A DNA stretch of 64,000 nt from the NCBI GenBank assembly GCA_016710285.1, contig JADJXR010000001.1:3164501-3228500 (forward strand), written 5' to 3'. A program made the translations under genes and the position numbers. Positions 28,071-36,984 of this stretch are shown here, one piece after another. How positions within the stretch are numbered: position 1 is the stretch's first letter; every line of letters begins with the position of its first letter. Origin of the DNA: Chlorobiota bacterium (GTDB lineage Bacteria > Bacteroidota > Ignavibacteria > OLB7). The notes below the pieces were generated by a model. It was not told where the DNA came from. It did not search any database and saw only the letters and a program-made list of their open reading frames with translations.

Positions 28071-28277
28071 TCACTTGCTGCCACTACTCTTCCGTGGTTT
28101 CGCACCCTGTGAGCCTGCTTGTCGTGAGGTGGGCTTGGGCTGGAGTTCCATTTGGGCTTTGGCTTCCCGAAGTATCTTTCCTATGGCATCTAGATAAGCG
28201 GCTTCCACCTCGGGGTCATCAAATCCAATGTCGCCTGGGTTCTCATCTGGTGGCCCAAGGTCTGGTAGTTTTTTCAT
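28071..28277 (-). CDS. Small hypothetical protein
   Basis: 68 residues, acidic then basic (PPDENPGDIGFDDPEVEAAY, a helix LDAIGKILREAKAQME, then a Lys/Ser/Arg tail). The ATG at 28277 is preceded by AAGGAGATCATACG, a strong Shine-Dalgarno sequence, which is the main support for a real gene. No family recognised. It lies inside the interval bounded by tRNA-Lys-derived repeats. The helix plus basic tail could bind nucleic acid or a partner, but that is speculation. Confidence 0.6.
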   Translation of the reverse strand: MKKLPDLGPPDENPGDIGFDDPEVEAAYLDAIGKILREAKAQMELQPKPTSRQAGSQGAKPRKSSGSK

Positions 28278-28810
28278 CGTATGATCTCCTTCTATTGCTG
28301 ATGTTGTATGAACGCACTGCGTGCATAGTAGGCAATCTGGTTTTCATGTGCAACAATTCTTGCGGCTGCTCCATTCCTTGCTCCGTGCGATTGCCTGCGC
28401 CCCGCTTCTACGCCGGCGGGGCGTGGGGGAGGAGAGAGGGGAGAGGGAAGAATATCTGCGGCACTCACAGCCAGCAATCCAACCCTGGAGTTCTGCCAAA
28501 TTTGCTGCGAGATGTTGCGAGCGGAAGGATATTATCCCGAAGCAGCTATATTCGCGGCCTATTCTGCTGGACGCGCCGGAGCCAAGCCTCCCTTCCTATC
28601 CAAAAGCGGGCGCGGCGCAGAATCAGCGCAAGATGAAACTGTGGTGATGTGGAGCTGCTGTTCGCAAAGGACCAAGCTCCCAACGGAATCACCAACGTTG
28701 GCGAAATCACCTTCAGCGCGATTTCGCACAGAAAAAAAATAGAACATCCGCGGGGAGTTTTTAGAAGAGTATTCATCGGTTCCTCCCGCGAAAACGTTTC
28801 CGAATCATTT
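28278..28810. other. Non-coding stretch between the small gene and SRP RNA
   Basis: About 530 bases with no protein gene I can support. It contains the second copy of the tRNA-Lys 3' end at 28678-28692 and should hold the SRP RNA promoter just upstream of 28811. GC is higher than in the island operon. Confidence 0.5.
28678..28692. repeat. Candidate attR (copy of tRNA-Lys 3' end)
   Basis: TCCCAACGGAATCAC, identical to 25769-25783 and in the same orientation; flanking bases differ. A 15-base exact match to a tRNA 3' end within 3 kb is not expected by chance. Confidence 0.65.
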
Positions 28811-28911
28811 GAGGCCAAGTCCCGTGCGACTGTATCATACCCAATCCCGTCAGGTCCGGAAGGAAGCAGCGGTCAGTATAGGTGCAGTGTGATACGGATC
28901 AGCTTGGCCTC
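28811..28911 (+). ncRNA. ffs: Bacterial small SRP RNA (4.5S RNA)
   Basis: About 101 nt containing the universally conserved SRP core GTCAGGTCCGGAAGGAAGCA (28849-28868), which forms the GGAA tetraloop hairpin bound by Ffh. The ends GAGGCCAAG and CTTGGCCTC (28811-28819 and 28903-28911) pair to close the molecule, and ATTTTT follows directly, so the closing stem doubles as a terminator. The RNA scaffolds the signal recognition particle that delivers nascent membrane proteins to SecYEG. Exact 5' end inferred from the closing stem. Confidence 0.92.
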
Positions 28912-29346
28912 ATTTTTCTTTTTACACGCAACAGAAGCAACACTGCTGCAATATTCACGGTGATATGCCGCGGCCCGCAGCGGCGCAACTTCCACGGACG
29001 GTCGTTTCCCACTGGCAACTGCGGCTCCCTCTTGTTTTGGGCTGAGCCACACGCTGCAAGATGAACGATCCCCTTGCCGAAGCCGCAAGCCGCGCTGCCG
29101 GATGGGTGCTGATGCTCCATTTTGGAATGATACGTACGTGCGAAAACCCGCATCCACACTGTCGCGGCTGCAACGCCTGCCGACACGCGCACGGATGCAA
29201 CAGAACATCGTTGTTTTCAGTGGGGTCTCTTGTTGGATTCCCACTTGCCCGAAAATAGATACGCTCGTTTCCGCGCACGTTTCCTCTTCCCAAATTTCCT
29301 GCACAACGGCTCCCCATCGGCATGTCACCCCCTTTAACGCCGATCC
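28912..29346. other. Leader region of the RNase E/G gene
   Basis: About 435 bases without a supportable gene, between the SRP RNA and the RNase E/G start. It probably holds the promoter and a long 5' UTR. RNase E transcripts are often autoregulated through such leaders, but I see no specific element. Confidence 0.45.
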
Positions 29347-32300
29347 ATGAAAAAAGAGATCATCATCAACGCAACCGCCACTGAATTGCGCGTTGCTATC
29401 AACGAAGACGACCGCCTTGCCGAAATTTTCCTTGATGTCCCCGATAAACAACGCCACGTTGGCTCCGTTTTCTTAGGCCGCGTCCAGCGGATCGTCCAGG
29501 GGATGAACGCCGCGTTTATTGACATCGGCGAGGAGCAAGATGCCTTCCTCCATTTCTCCGATGCCGCCAACGCCATGGACGAGTACAAGGACGCAATGGA
29601 TGACGACGACGACGACCTGATTGATGAGGAAGGTGAGGATGCCCTTGAGGCCGCCGAAGCCGCCAACGAAGCCGCTGCCGCCGCTTCCCAAAAAACCAGC
29701 CAGCCTGCTCCACAAACCTCCGAACGCCGTGGCCAGCAACCGCAGCCACGCGGCAAGCAGCAGCAGCAACCACCTTCCCCATCAGCCACTGCTCCGCAAA
29801 CTCCATCTGGCCAGCAGCCCCAAAAACAAGGGGGTGCGCAACCAGGAAAGGGAGCAGCCCCACAACCCACAAAGCCAACCCAGCCAACAGCCCAGCAACC
29901 ACAGGGACGGCAGCAGCAGGGAACACAGCCGCAACAACAAAAAGGCGGCCAAGCCCAGCAACAACGTCCACAGCAGCAGGGACAACAACAGCCGGGCCAG
30001 CAACAATCCGGCCAACAGCAGCGTGGTGGCCAGCAGCAACAAGGTCAGCAGGGACAAGGGAAGCCACAGCAGGGACAACAGCAATCCCGCCCGCAACAGC
30101 AAGGCCGGCCTCAGCAGCAGGGAGGGCAGGCTCAACAATCGCAGCAGCAATCAAGGGGAGGAGCGCAGCAGCAGGGAGGGGGGGGGCAGCCATCCGCCGG
30201 GCAGCATTCGCAACGCCCGCAACAGCAGCCAAGCCAGCAACCACGCCAACAGCAACCGCAGGGTTCGCAGCAGCAACGGAACCAGGGGCAGCAACGCCCG
30301 CAGCCAAATGCGCAGCAACGCCCGCAAACTCCATCCGTTGCGGCAGCGGAGCCTGTTGAGCCGGAAGAACGCTTGCTGGCAGACCTTGCACAACCTGAGG
30401 AATCAACATCCCAAGAATTTGCCCCAAGCCACGCAGCCGATGCTGCGCCGGAAGGGAAAAAGAAGAAACGCCGCCGTGGCCGCCGTGGCCGTGGGAAAAG
30501 CCACCATGAACAGCCACCAGCTTCAGCAACGGAGGGGGATGCCCAGGAGAACGCTTCCGCTACTATTTCGGTAGCTCCGTCAGAAGCTCAGATAGATGCT
30601 CAGCCAGCAACTCCGCCTGCGGCTCCCACGGCTGAGAAGGCTCCCGCTGTGGCCCCTGCCAAAGCAAAAGGTCGTGCCGGACGGCCAGCCAAACGTGCAG
30701 CGAACGTGACTCCAACCTCGGGCGAAGCTCAATTGGAAATAGAGGTCCCGCAGGCCAAAGCACCGGCCACCGTTCCCGAAGCATCCGCGACGGAAACCCC
30801 AGCTGTGGAAGCCGCCGCGCCGCAAAAACGGCGCGCAACGCGGAAGCCAGCCGTTGCCGCCGAACCTTCATCGGCCACAGCTCCATCAGCCACAACTCCA
30901 TCAGCCACAACTCCATCAGCTACAACTCCATCAATCACAACGGAGCCGGCATTGGCCTCAGCTTCGGTTCCGTCGGATGCTGCCGCTGTCACTCCATCCA
31001 AGCCGAAAAAGGCTGCGTCCAGCCGGAAGAAAGCTGCGGTGGCGAAGGCTGATCCAGAGGTGAAAGGTGAGTTGCCTGCGGAGAGTTCGCCAGCCGTATC
31101 CGCCACGGAGGAAGGGGAAGCCACCGCGCCGCCGAAAAAGGCCGCCGCAACAAAACGCGCAACGGCAAAGCCCGCAACCACAAAGCGTGCCCCAGCAAAA
31201 CGGGCAACCGCTGCCAAGAAGAAAGGGGGGGAAGAAGGGGAATCGGGCGCGGCGGTGATGGATGCCAAGCTCCCAACATTCCAAACCAAGCGGAGCGGGG
31301 AAGTGACGATTGCGTTGGAGCGTGGCCAGGACATCCTTGTGCAAGTCACCCGCGAATCGTACGCCAGCAAAGGGGTGCGCGTCACCACAAAAGTGACGTT
31401 GGCCGGGCGGTTCCTTGTGTTGCTTCCGTTGGAGCCAGCGATTGGCGTTTCGCGGAAAATTATGAGCGTGAAGGAGCGCCGGCGGCTGCGCCGCATTGCC
31501 CGCAGCATCCTTCCCGAAGGGCATGGCTGCATCATCCGAACCGTGGCCCAGGAGAAGGACGAAGAGCTGATCCGAAGCGATCTGCAAAAGCTGATTGAAA
31601 CGTGGCAGACGATTGAGCAACGGGTGAAGGCCGGCCAAAAACCGGGGCTGATCTACAAGGAGCAATCCATTGCCGCCACCGTCATGCGGGACCTGTTCAC
31701 CCCCGACATCACCCGCGTGGTGATTGACAGCAAATCGCTCCACAAAGCAATCCGCGAGTACGTGGAATGGGCCGCCCCAGCACTGGCCGAAAAAATTGAA
31801 TTGTACACCGGCGATGCCCCGATTTTTGAATCCTTCGGCATCGAGCGGGAGCTTGAAAAGATGATGTTTGACCGCAAGGTCTATCTCCCCTCCGGGGGCT
31901 ATATCATCCTTGAGCAAACCGAGGCGATGATGGTGATTGACGTAAACAGCGGGCGCTACGCAGGGAACAAGGAGCAGGAACTGAACTCGCTAAAAACCAA
32001 CATCGAGGCCGCCCGCGAGATTGCTCGGCAGATTCGCCTGCGCGACATCGGCGGGTTGCTGGTGGTGGATTTCATTGACCTGTACGAAGAAAAAAATCGG
32101 AAGAAGGTCTATGATGAATTGAAGAACCATCTGCGCCGCGACCGCGCAAAATCGGTGGTGCTGCCGATGACCCAGTTTGGGCTTATCCAGATGACGCGCC
32201 AGCGGGTCCGCCAGCAGGTGCTGCAGACCCTCTCGGAAGGATGCCCCACTTGTGCCGGAAGCGGCCTGGTCCCAAGCAAAAGCACCGTTGCCCGGAAAAT

Positions 32301-32553
32301 TGAGCGGTGGCTGCTTTGCTTCAAGGAAACCTCGCGTGAGTTCCGGCTGACCCTTGCGGCGCATCCATCCATCATCAGCTACCTTACCGAAGGTTCCGTC
32401 AGCCGCCTGACGCAGTTCATGCTGAAGTACTTCGTTCGCATCAAGGTTATCCCGAACGACTCGCTTCCGGTGGACCAATTCCAATTCTTCTCCGTGCGCC
32501 AACAAACCGACATCACCGAGAAGTACCTGCCGAAGGAGGCCATGGCGCATTAA
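29347..32553 (+). CDS. Ribonuclease E/G family endoribonuclease with giant insertion
   Basis: 1,068 residues against ~500 for RNase G. Residues 1-75 are the start of the family and S1 domain (KKEIIINATATELRVAINED; GSVFLGRVQRIVQGMNAAFI). Residues ~75-640 are a low-complexity insertion: acidic, then Gln/Pro/Gly-rich (~120-335), a KKKKRRRGRRGRG patch (~372-384), then Ala/Pro/Thr/Lys-rich with five SATTP-like repeats (~508-530). From ~640 the S1 domain resumes, followed by the DNase I-like catalytic core with metal-binding D865 (MVIDVNSGRYAG) and D908 (LLVVDFIDLYEEK), and the zinc-link CPTC (C966, C969). It cleaves single-stranded RNA in mRNA decay and rRNA maturation. The insertion interrupts the RNA-binding S1 domain, where a scaffold region is normally C-terminal. 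First of a likely run with dxr, rseP and surE. Confidence 0.92.
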   Translation: MKKEIIINATATELRVAINEDDRLAEIFLDVPDKQRHVGSVFLGRVQRIVQGMNAAFIDIGEEQDAFLHFSDAANAMDEYKDAMDDDDDDLIDEEGEDALEAAEAANEAAAAASQKTSQPAPQTSERRGQQPQPRGKQQQQPPSPSATAPQTPSGQQPQKQGGAQPGKGAAPQPTKPTQPTAQQPQGRQQQGTQPQQQKGGQAQQQRPQQQGQQQPGQQQSGQQQRGGQQQQGQQGQGKPQQGQQQSRPQQQGRPQQQGGQAQQSQQQSRGGAQQQGGGGQPSAGQHSQRPQQQPSQQPRQQQPQGSQQQRNQGQQRPQPNAQQRPQTPSVAAAEPVEPEERLLADLAQPEESTSQEFAPSHAADAAPEGKKKKRRRGRRGRGKSHHEQPPASATEGDAQENASATISVAPSEAQIDAQPATPPAAPTAEKAPAVAPAKAKGRAGRPAKRAANVTPTSGEAQLEIEVPQAKAPATVPEASATETPAVEAAAPQKRRATRKPAVAAEPSSATAPSATTPSATTPSATTPSITTEPALASASVPSDAAAVTPSKPKKAASSRKKAAVAKADPEVKGELPAESSPAVSATEEGEATAPPKKAAATKRATAKPATTKRAPAKRATAAKKKGGEEGESGAAVMDAKLPTFQTKRSGEVTIALERGQDILVQVTRESYASKGVRVTTKVTLAGRFLVLLPLEPAIGVSRKIMSVKERRRLRRIARSILPEGHGCIIRTVAQEKDEELIRSDLQKLIETWQTIEQRVKAGQKPGLIYKEQSIAATVMRDLFTPDITRVVIDSKSLHKAIREYVEWAAPALAEKIELYTGDAPIFESFGIERELEKMMFDRKVYLPSGGYIILEQTEAMMVIDVNSGRYAGNKEQELNSLKTNIEAAREIARQIRLRDIGGLLVVDFIDLYEEKNRKKVYDELKNHLRRDRAKSVVLPMTQFGLIQMTRQRVRQQVLQTLSEGCPTCAGSGLVPSKSTVARKIERWLLCFKETSREFRLTLAAHPSIISYLTEGSVSRLTQFMLKYFVRIKVIPNDSLPVDQFQFFSVRQQTDITEKYLPKEAMAH

Positions 32554-32576
32554 CGCCGGACCACTTTTCCAACTCT

Positions 32577-33737
32577 ATGCTGCAGCGCACACTTACCATC
32601 CTTGGCTCGACCGGCTCGATTGGGACCCAGACGTTGGACGTTGTTCGGAGCAACCCAGCGCGGTACCGCGTTGGGTATCTGACAACCAACCGGCGTGGGG
32701 ACTTGTTGGCCCAGCAGATCAAGGAGTTCCGCCCAACCGGCGTGGTGGTGTTCGACCCCGCGGTTGCCCAGCAGATCCGCCAGCAGTTCGGTGCGCAGGT
32801 GGAGGTGATGGAGGGGGAGGAAGGGGCCTGCGAGGTTGCTTCCCGCCCAGAGGTTGATGTTGTGGTCAGCGCGTTGGTGGGGTTTGCGGGGGTGCGGCCC
32901 ACCATTGCGGCAATCAAACAGGGGAAGCGGATTGCGCTGGCAAACAAGGAGACGCTGGTTGCTGCTGGCGAGCCAATCGCCAAATTATTGAAGCAGCACA
33001 ACGCCGAACTGATCCCCGTTGACAGCGAGCACAGCGCGATTTACCAATGCTTGGTTGGGGAGTCCGCAGCCGAGATTGAGCAGCTGATCCTGACCGCAAG
33101 CGGCGGGCCCTTCCGCGATTTTCCCGCCGACCAATTCCGCCAGATCACCCCGGCGCAAGCGCTGCGCCACCCGAACTGGAGCATGGGCCCAAAAATCACC
33201 ATTGACTCCGCCACGCTGATGAACAAAGGGTTGGAGGTGATTGAAGCGCGGTGGCTGTTCGACGTGCCCCCGCAGAACATTGGGGTGGTGGTGCATCCGC
33301 AATCCATCATCCACTCCATGGTGCAATTTGTTGATGGATCGGTGAAGGCCCAGCTTGGGTTGCCCGATATGCGGCTTCCGATTCAGTACGCGCTTGGCTG
33401 GCCGGAGCGGATCGCCAACGATTACCAGCGGCTAAGCCTTCCGCAGCTGCAATCGCTGACGTTTTCCGAACCCGATTTCCAGCGGTTCCCCTGCCTGGGC
33501 CTTGCCTTCGAGGCGTTGCGCCGGGGGGGGACGGCTCCGGCAATTTTGAACGCTGCCAACGAGGTCGCAGTTGCCAGTTTTTTGGATGGAGAGCTGCGGT
33601 TTACCGACATCCCGCGCTGCATCGAGCGTGCGTTGGAGCGTGCAGAAATCGTAGATTCTCCGTCGCTGGATGATATCCTTGCCGCCGATGCACGAACGCG
33701 CAAGGATGTACGTCGGGAAGGTGCCAGTACCAACTAA
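32577..33737 (+). CDS. dxr: 1-deoxy-D-xylulose 5-phosphate reductoisomerase
   Basis: Second MEP-pathway enzyme: NADPH-dependent rearrangement and reduction of DXP to methylerythritol phosphate. 386 residues, the usual length. Seen: the NADPH-binding TILGSTGSIGTQTLDVVR at the N-terminus, ANKETLVAAGEPI, the metal-binding PVDSEHSAIYQCL, TASGGPFRDFP, the NWSMGPKITIDSATLMNKGLE block and HPQSIIHSMVQF. It starts 23 bp after the RNase gene and is followed 24 bp later by rseP, an arrangement common in many bacteria. Confidence 0.96.
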   Translation: MLQRTLTILGSTGSIGTQTLDVVRSNPARYRVGYLTTNRRGDLLAQQIKEFRPTGVVVFDPAVAQQIRQQFGAQVEVMEGEEGACEVASRPEVDVVVSALVGFAGVRPTIAAIKQGKRIALANKETLVAAGEPIAKLLKQHNAELIPVDSEHSAIYQCLVGESAAEIEQLILTASGGPFRDFPADQFRQITPAQALRHPNWSMGPKITIDSATLMNKGLEVIEARWLFDVPPQNIGVVVHPQSIIHSMVQFVDGSVKAQLGLPDMRLPIQYALGWPERIANDYQRLSLPQLQSLTFSEPDFQRFPCLGLAFEALRRGGTAPAILNAANEVAVASFLDGELRFTDIPRCIERALERAEIVDSPSLDDILAADARTRKDVRREGASTN

Positions 33738-33761
33738 TCATTCAATTCCCAGATCGCAAGC

Positions 33762-35153
33762 ATGCTCGAGGTAATCGGTGAAGTTCTACTCTATGCCGTG
33801 GCGTTTATCCTGCTGATCGGCATTTTGGTGTTTGTTCACGAGCTTGGCCATTTCCTGGCGGCCCGCTGGACCGGGATGCGCGCAAATATCTTTGCAATCG
33901 GAATGGGACCCCGCTTGCTTGGATGGAACAAGCGGAACGGCTTCACCTTCGGCAAGCTGCCGGAAGATGTTGAGCTGGGCGACGACACCGATTACCGAAT
34001 CGCCGCATTCCCAATCGGCGGCTACGTGAAAATCTCCGGCATGGTGGACGAAAGCATGGACACCGACTACACCAAGACCGAGCCGCAGCCGTACGAGTTC
34101 CGCTCCAAAAACGCTTGGCAAAAGGCCTTTGTGATCTCCGCCGGGGTCATCATGAATATCCTGCTGGCGATTCTGGTGTTTGCCGGGCTGAATTGGTTGG
34201 CCCCAAAGCAGCTGCAAGCCACCTCCACCGTTGGCCCGTTGGAGACCACCGGCGCGGCATTCGAGGCCGGCCTGCGCCAGGGGGATAGCATCGTCAGCAT
34301 CAACGGGCGGGCGATTGCCACCTTCGACCAGGTTGACCGGATCATCTACAACGACTCCGCCGACAGCGACATCACCCTGGAAGTGGTTCGCAACGGCGCG
34401 CCGAAGCAGATCGCCATTCGCCGGATAGAGATCCCACCATTCAGCAACAGCAACCGGACCTCCATCATTCCATTCCCGGCGTACGTGTCGGTGAAGATCA
34501 ATGGATTGGCCGAAGGGATGCCGGCCATTGCCGCCGGTTTCCAGCCGAACGACTCCGTGATTGCCGTTGATGGCCAGCCAATCCACGCTGCCTTCCAACT
34601 TTCCAGCTACCTATCGCTGCGGAAAAACCAGGAGGTGGCGATAACGATTGGGCGCGCTGGCCAGGTGATGGAGAAACGGGTGAAATGCGACACAGGGGGG
34701 AAGATTGGGGTGATGCTGGCAACGGAGTACAACGGCCCAAAACAAAGCCGCGAAATGGGGCTTGGGGAATCCTTTGGGGAATCTATCAGCCAGGTCCAGA
34801 ATGTTGTGGGGAACATCTTCGGGATGATCGGCAAACTCTTCTCTGGGCAAGCGCGGCTGAAAGATTCCGTTGGCGGCCCGGTGGCGATTGCCGACTTCGC
34901 CAAAGAAGCATTCAGCTTGGGGTTGGATAAATTCTTGTACCTGCTTGCGCTTCTCTCCATCTCCTTAGCGGTGATGAATATCCTTCCGGTTCCGGCGCTT
35001 GACGGGGGGCATTTGGTGTTCATCATCGTCGAGGCAATCATCCGCCGCGAAGTTCCGGTAAAAGTCCGCATGGTGTTCCAGCAAGCGGGCTTCGTGCTGC
35101 TGCTGATCTTCATGGCCTACGTGATTTTCAACGACATCGCCAGAAGAATATGA
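33762..35153 (+). CDS. rseP: Site-2 intramembrane zinc protease RseP
   Basis: A 463-residue membrane metalloprotease. HELGH at residues 26-30 in the first membrane helix supplies the zinc ligands and catalytic Glu. Two PDZ domains follow (SIVSINGRAIATFDQVD and DSVIAVDGQPIHA), and the C-terminal helix contains NILPVPALDGGHL with the third ligand Asp. It normally cleaves anti-sigma factors or signal-peptide remnants within the inner membrane. The family usually has ~430-450 residues. Located directly after dxr; the sigma factor it would control is not in this window. Confidence 0.94.
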   Translation: MLEVIGEVLLYAVAFILLIGILVFVHELGHFLAARWTGMRANIFAIGMGPRLLGWNKRNGFTFGKLPEDVELGDDTDYRIAAFPIGGYVKISGMVDESMDTDYTKTEPQPYEFRSKNAWQKAFVISAGVIMNILLAILVFAGLNWLAPKQLQATSTVGPLETTGAAFEAGLRQGDSIVSINGRAIATFDQVDRIIYNDSADSDITLEVVRNGAPKQIAIRRIEIPPFSNSNRTSIIPFPAYVSVKINGLAEGMPAIAAGFQPNDSVIAVDGQPIHAAFQLSSYLSLRKNQEVAITIGRAGQVMEKRVKCDTGGKIGVMLATEYNGPKQSREMGLGESFGESISQVQNVVGNIFGMIGKLFSGQARLKDSVGGPVAIADFAKEAFSLGLDKFLYLLALLSISLAVMNILPVPALDGGHLVFIIVEAIIRREVPVKVRMVFQQAGFVLLLIFMAYVIFNDIARRI

Positions 35154-35254
35154 TGGGGTGGGTGTGAGATGGATGGAGTGTGAGATGGAATGATGGGGGG
35201 CGGGTACAGCACGCGCTGGCGATTGTTCACCGATCCTGCTAATTCATAGAAACC

Positions 35255-36031
35255 ATGCGCATCCTTGTCACCAACGACGACGGCATTGACTCCCCGGGAA
35301 TCTACGCGCTTGCCGAAGCATTGCGCGGGGTGGGGGAGGTCACCGTTGTTGCACCAAACCAGCAGCAATCGGCGGTTGGGCACGCGCTGACGGTTGCCGT
35401 GCCGTTGCGGGTTCACCCGTACGAACGGAACGGGAAACCGTTTGGCCACGCCGTCACCGGAACCCCAGCCGATTGCGTGAAGCTGGCGGTTGATACCCTT
35501 CTTCCCGAACGCCCCGACATTGTGGTCAGCGGGATCAACCACGGGCGGAACACCGCTGTGTCGCTGATCTACTCCGGAACCGTCAGCGCGGCCACCGAAG
35601 GGACACTGCTTGGCATCCCCTCGATCGCCATCTCGCTAGATAGTTTTTCCTTGAGTGCGGATTTTTCCCACGCTGCGGCCATTGCTGCGTGGCTTGTGCC
35701 GATTCTTCATGCGCGCCGCCTTCCCCGTGGCGTTTTGTTGAACGTGAACGTGCCGGCAATCCCCCAAAGCCAAATCAAAGGGGTGCGGATTGCCGAGCAA
35801 GGAAGCTCCTTCTGGAACGACCGCTACGAGGTCCGGCACGACCCGATGGGCCGGCCCTACTACTGGCTTACCGGAGCCTACATCCCCGACGGCCACAGCG
35901 GAAGCGATGACCTGCTTCTGACCGACGGCTACGTCACCATCACCCCAATCCACTACCGCCTAACGGACCACACCATGCTGGAAGAACTGCGAACATGGGG
36001 GGTGGAAAGTGCCGCGCCTCCGCAAGAATAA
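35255..36031 (+). CDS. surE: 5'/3'-nucleotidase SurE
   Basis: 258 residues, typical length. N-terminal ILVTNDDGIDSPGI carries the metal-binding Asp pair. The family blocks VVAPNQQQSAVGHALT, GTPADCVKLAV, DIVVSGINHGRN and YSGTVSAATEG are all present. The enzyme dephosphorylates nucleoside 5'- and 3'-monophosphates and short polyphosphates with a divalent metal. Same strand as rseP with a ~100-bp gap, so co-transcription is possible. Confidence 0.95.
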   Translation: MRILVTNDDGIDSPGIYALAEALRGVGEVTVVAPNQQQSAVGHALTVAVPLRVHPYERNGKPFGHAVTGTPADCVKLAVDTLLPERPDIVVSGINHGRNTAVSLIYSGTVSAATEGTLLGIPSIAISLDSFSLSADFSHAAAIAAWLVPILHARRLPRGVLLNVNVPAIPQSQIKGVRIAEQGSSFWNDRYEVRHDPMGRPYYWLTGAYIPDGHSGSDDLLLTDGYVTITPIHYRLTDHTMLEELRTWGVESAAPPQE

Positions 36032-36129
36032 ACCGGCGCAGTGCAACGTGCCAAGTGGTGTTTCTGTAGTGGGCAAAATGGGTCCAGCGGAAGCAGTTTT
36101 TACGTTTGTGTAGTAATCAGCCGATCGGT

Positions 36130-36930
36130 ATGTTTTACCGATTACCTACCATTCTGCGAGCAACAGCATTGATAACCAATTACGATAACACGATCATACA
36201 AGGCGACTGCTTAGAAATTATGAAGCAATTGCCGGAGAAGGCCTTTGACCTTGTTGTCACCTCGCCGCCATATAATCTTAAAAATTCTACGGGGAATGGG
36301 ATGAAAGATAGCAGGGGGAGTAAATGGCAAAATGCTCTTCTTACCAATGGTTATTCTCACCATAGCGACTGTATGCCACATGCAGAATATGCGGAATGGC
36401 AGCACGATTGCTTAAAAGAGATGCTACGATTAACAAGCGATAACGGAGCGATTTTTTATAACCACAAATGGAGAGTGCAGGATGGATTACTGCAAGACAG
36501 AGCGGATATTATTCGTGATCTTCCTGTCCGGCAAATCATTATTTGGAAACGGAAAGGGGGAATTAATTTCAACGCAGGGTACTTCCTGCCAACCTATGAA
36601 GTGATTTATCTGATTGCAAAGCCAGATTTTAGGCTTGCACCAAAAGCCAATGCTTTCGGCGATGTTTGGGAGTTTAAGCAGGAGATGAAAAATGATCATC
36701 CTGCCCCATTCCCTATTGCGCTGATTGATCGCATTATTAACTCCACATTTGCAAAAAACGTTCTTGACCCATTTATGGGAAGCGGAACCACAGCAATTGC
36801 GGCGTTAATGAACAACAGAACGTACACAGGAATTGAAATTTCCCCCGACTACTGCTCAATGGCGGAAGCTCGCATTAAAGATTTTCGTCAAGAGCTTCAG
36901 CTGGAATTTTCAACATACTCACCATCGTAG
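36130..36930 (+). CDS. Site-specific DNA methyltransferase (N4/N6 amino type, beta order)
   Basis: 266 residues. The catalytic motif VVTSPPYNLKN (SPPY at 45-48) comes first and the SAM-binding LDPFMGSGTTAIAAL (from ~212) near the C-terminus, the order of beta-class enzymes that methylate the amino group of cytosine N4 or adenine N6. SPPY leans to N4-cytosine but does not settle it. The ATG at 36130 is taken as start; a TTG at 36106 or an internal TTG at 36169 are alternatives. The gene is AT-rich compared with surE and PBP2 on either side, suggesting transfer. No full restriction gene is adjacent; a short ORF follows. Confidence 0.85.
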   Translation: MFYRLPTILRATALITNYDNTIIQGDCLEIMKQLPEKAFDLVVTSPPYNLKNSTGNGMKDSRGSKWQNALLTNGYSHHSDCMPHAEYAEWQHDCLKEMLRLTSDNGAIFYNHKWRVQDGLLQDRADIIRDLPVRQIIIWKRKGGINFNAGYFLPTYEVIYLIAKPDFRLAPKANAFGDVWEFKQEMKNDHPAPFPIALIDRIINSTFAKNVLDPFMGSGTTAIAALMNNRTYTGIEISPDYCSMAEARIKDFRQELQLEFSTYSPS

Positions 36931-36984
36931 CAATGGCCTCGGCAACAATCGTGTCGGAAATTCAGAACAGGTGGCATAATTAAG

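Larger units (their letters stand above)
25769..28692. mobile_element. Putative mini genomic island at tRNA-Lys
   Basis: The roughly 2.9-kb interval between the 15-bp direct repeats holds a strongly AT-rich, tightly packed three-gene minus-strand operon (26098-27795) and one small minus-strand gene (28071-28277). Two of these genes carry strong Shine-Dalgarno sequences, which are rare in the rest of the window. No integrase or transposase is visible inside, so it would be a remnant, or an element mobilised in trans. Boundaries are inferred from the repeats. Confidence 0.55.

Noticed and set aside
28321..28818. Several open frames in the gap before the SRP RNA
   Set aside because: Arg/Ser-rich or low-complexity translations without ribosome sites; they overlap on both strands and none looks like a protein.
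29516..30574. Long open frames antisense to, or in another frame of, the RNase insertion
   Set aside because: They arise from the Gln-rich CAG/CAA repeats read in other frames, giving Ala/Val/Leu- or Ser/Asn/Arg-rich artefacts.
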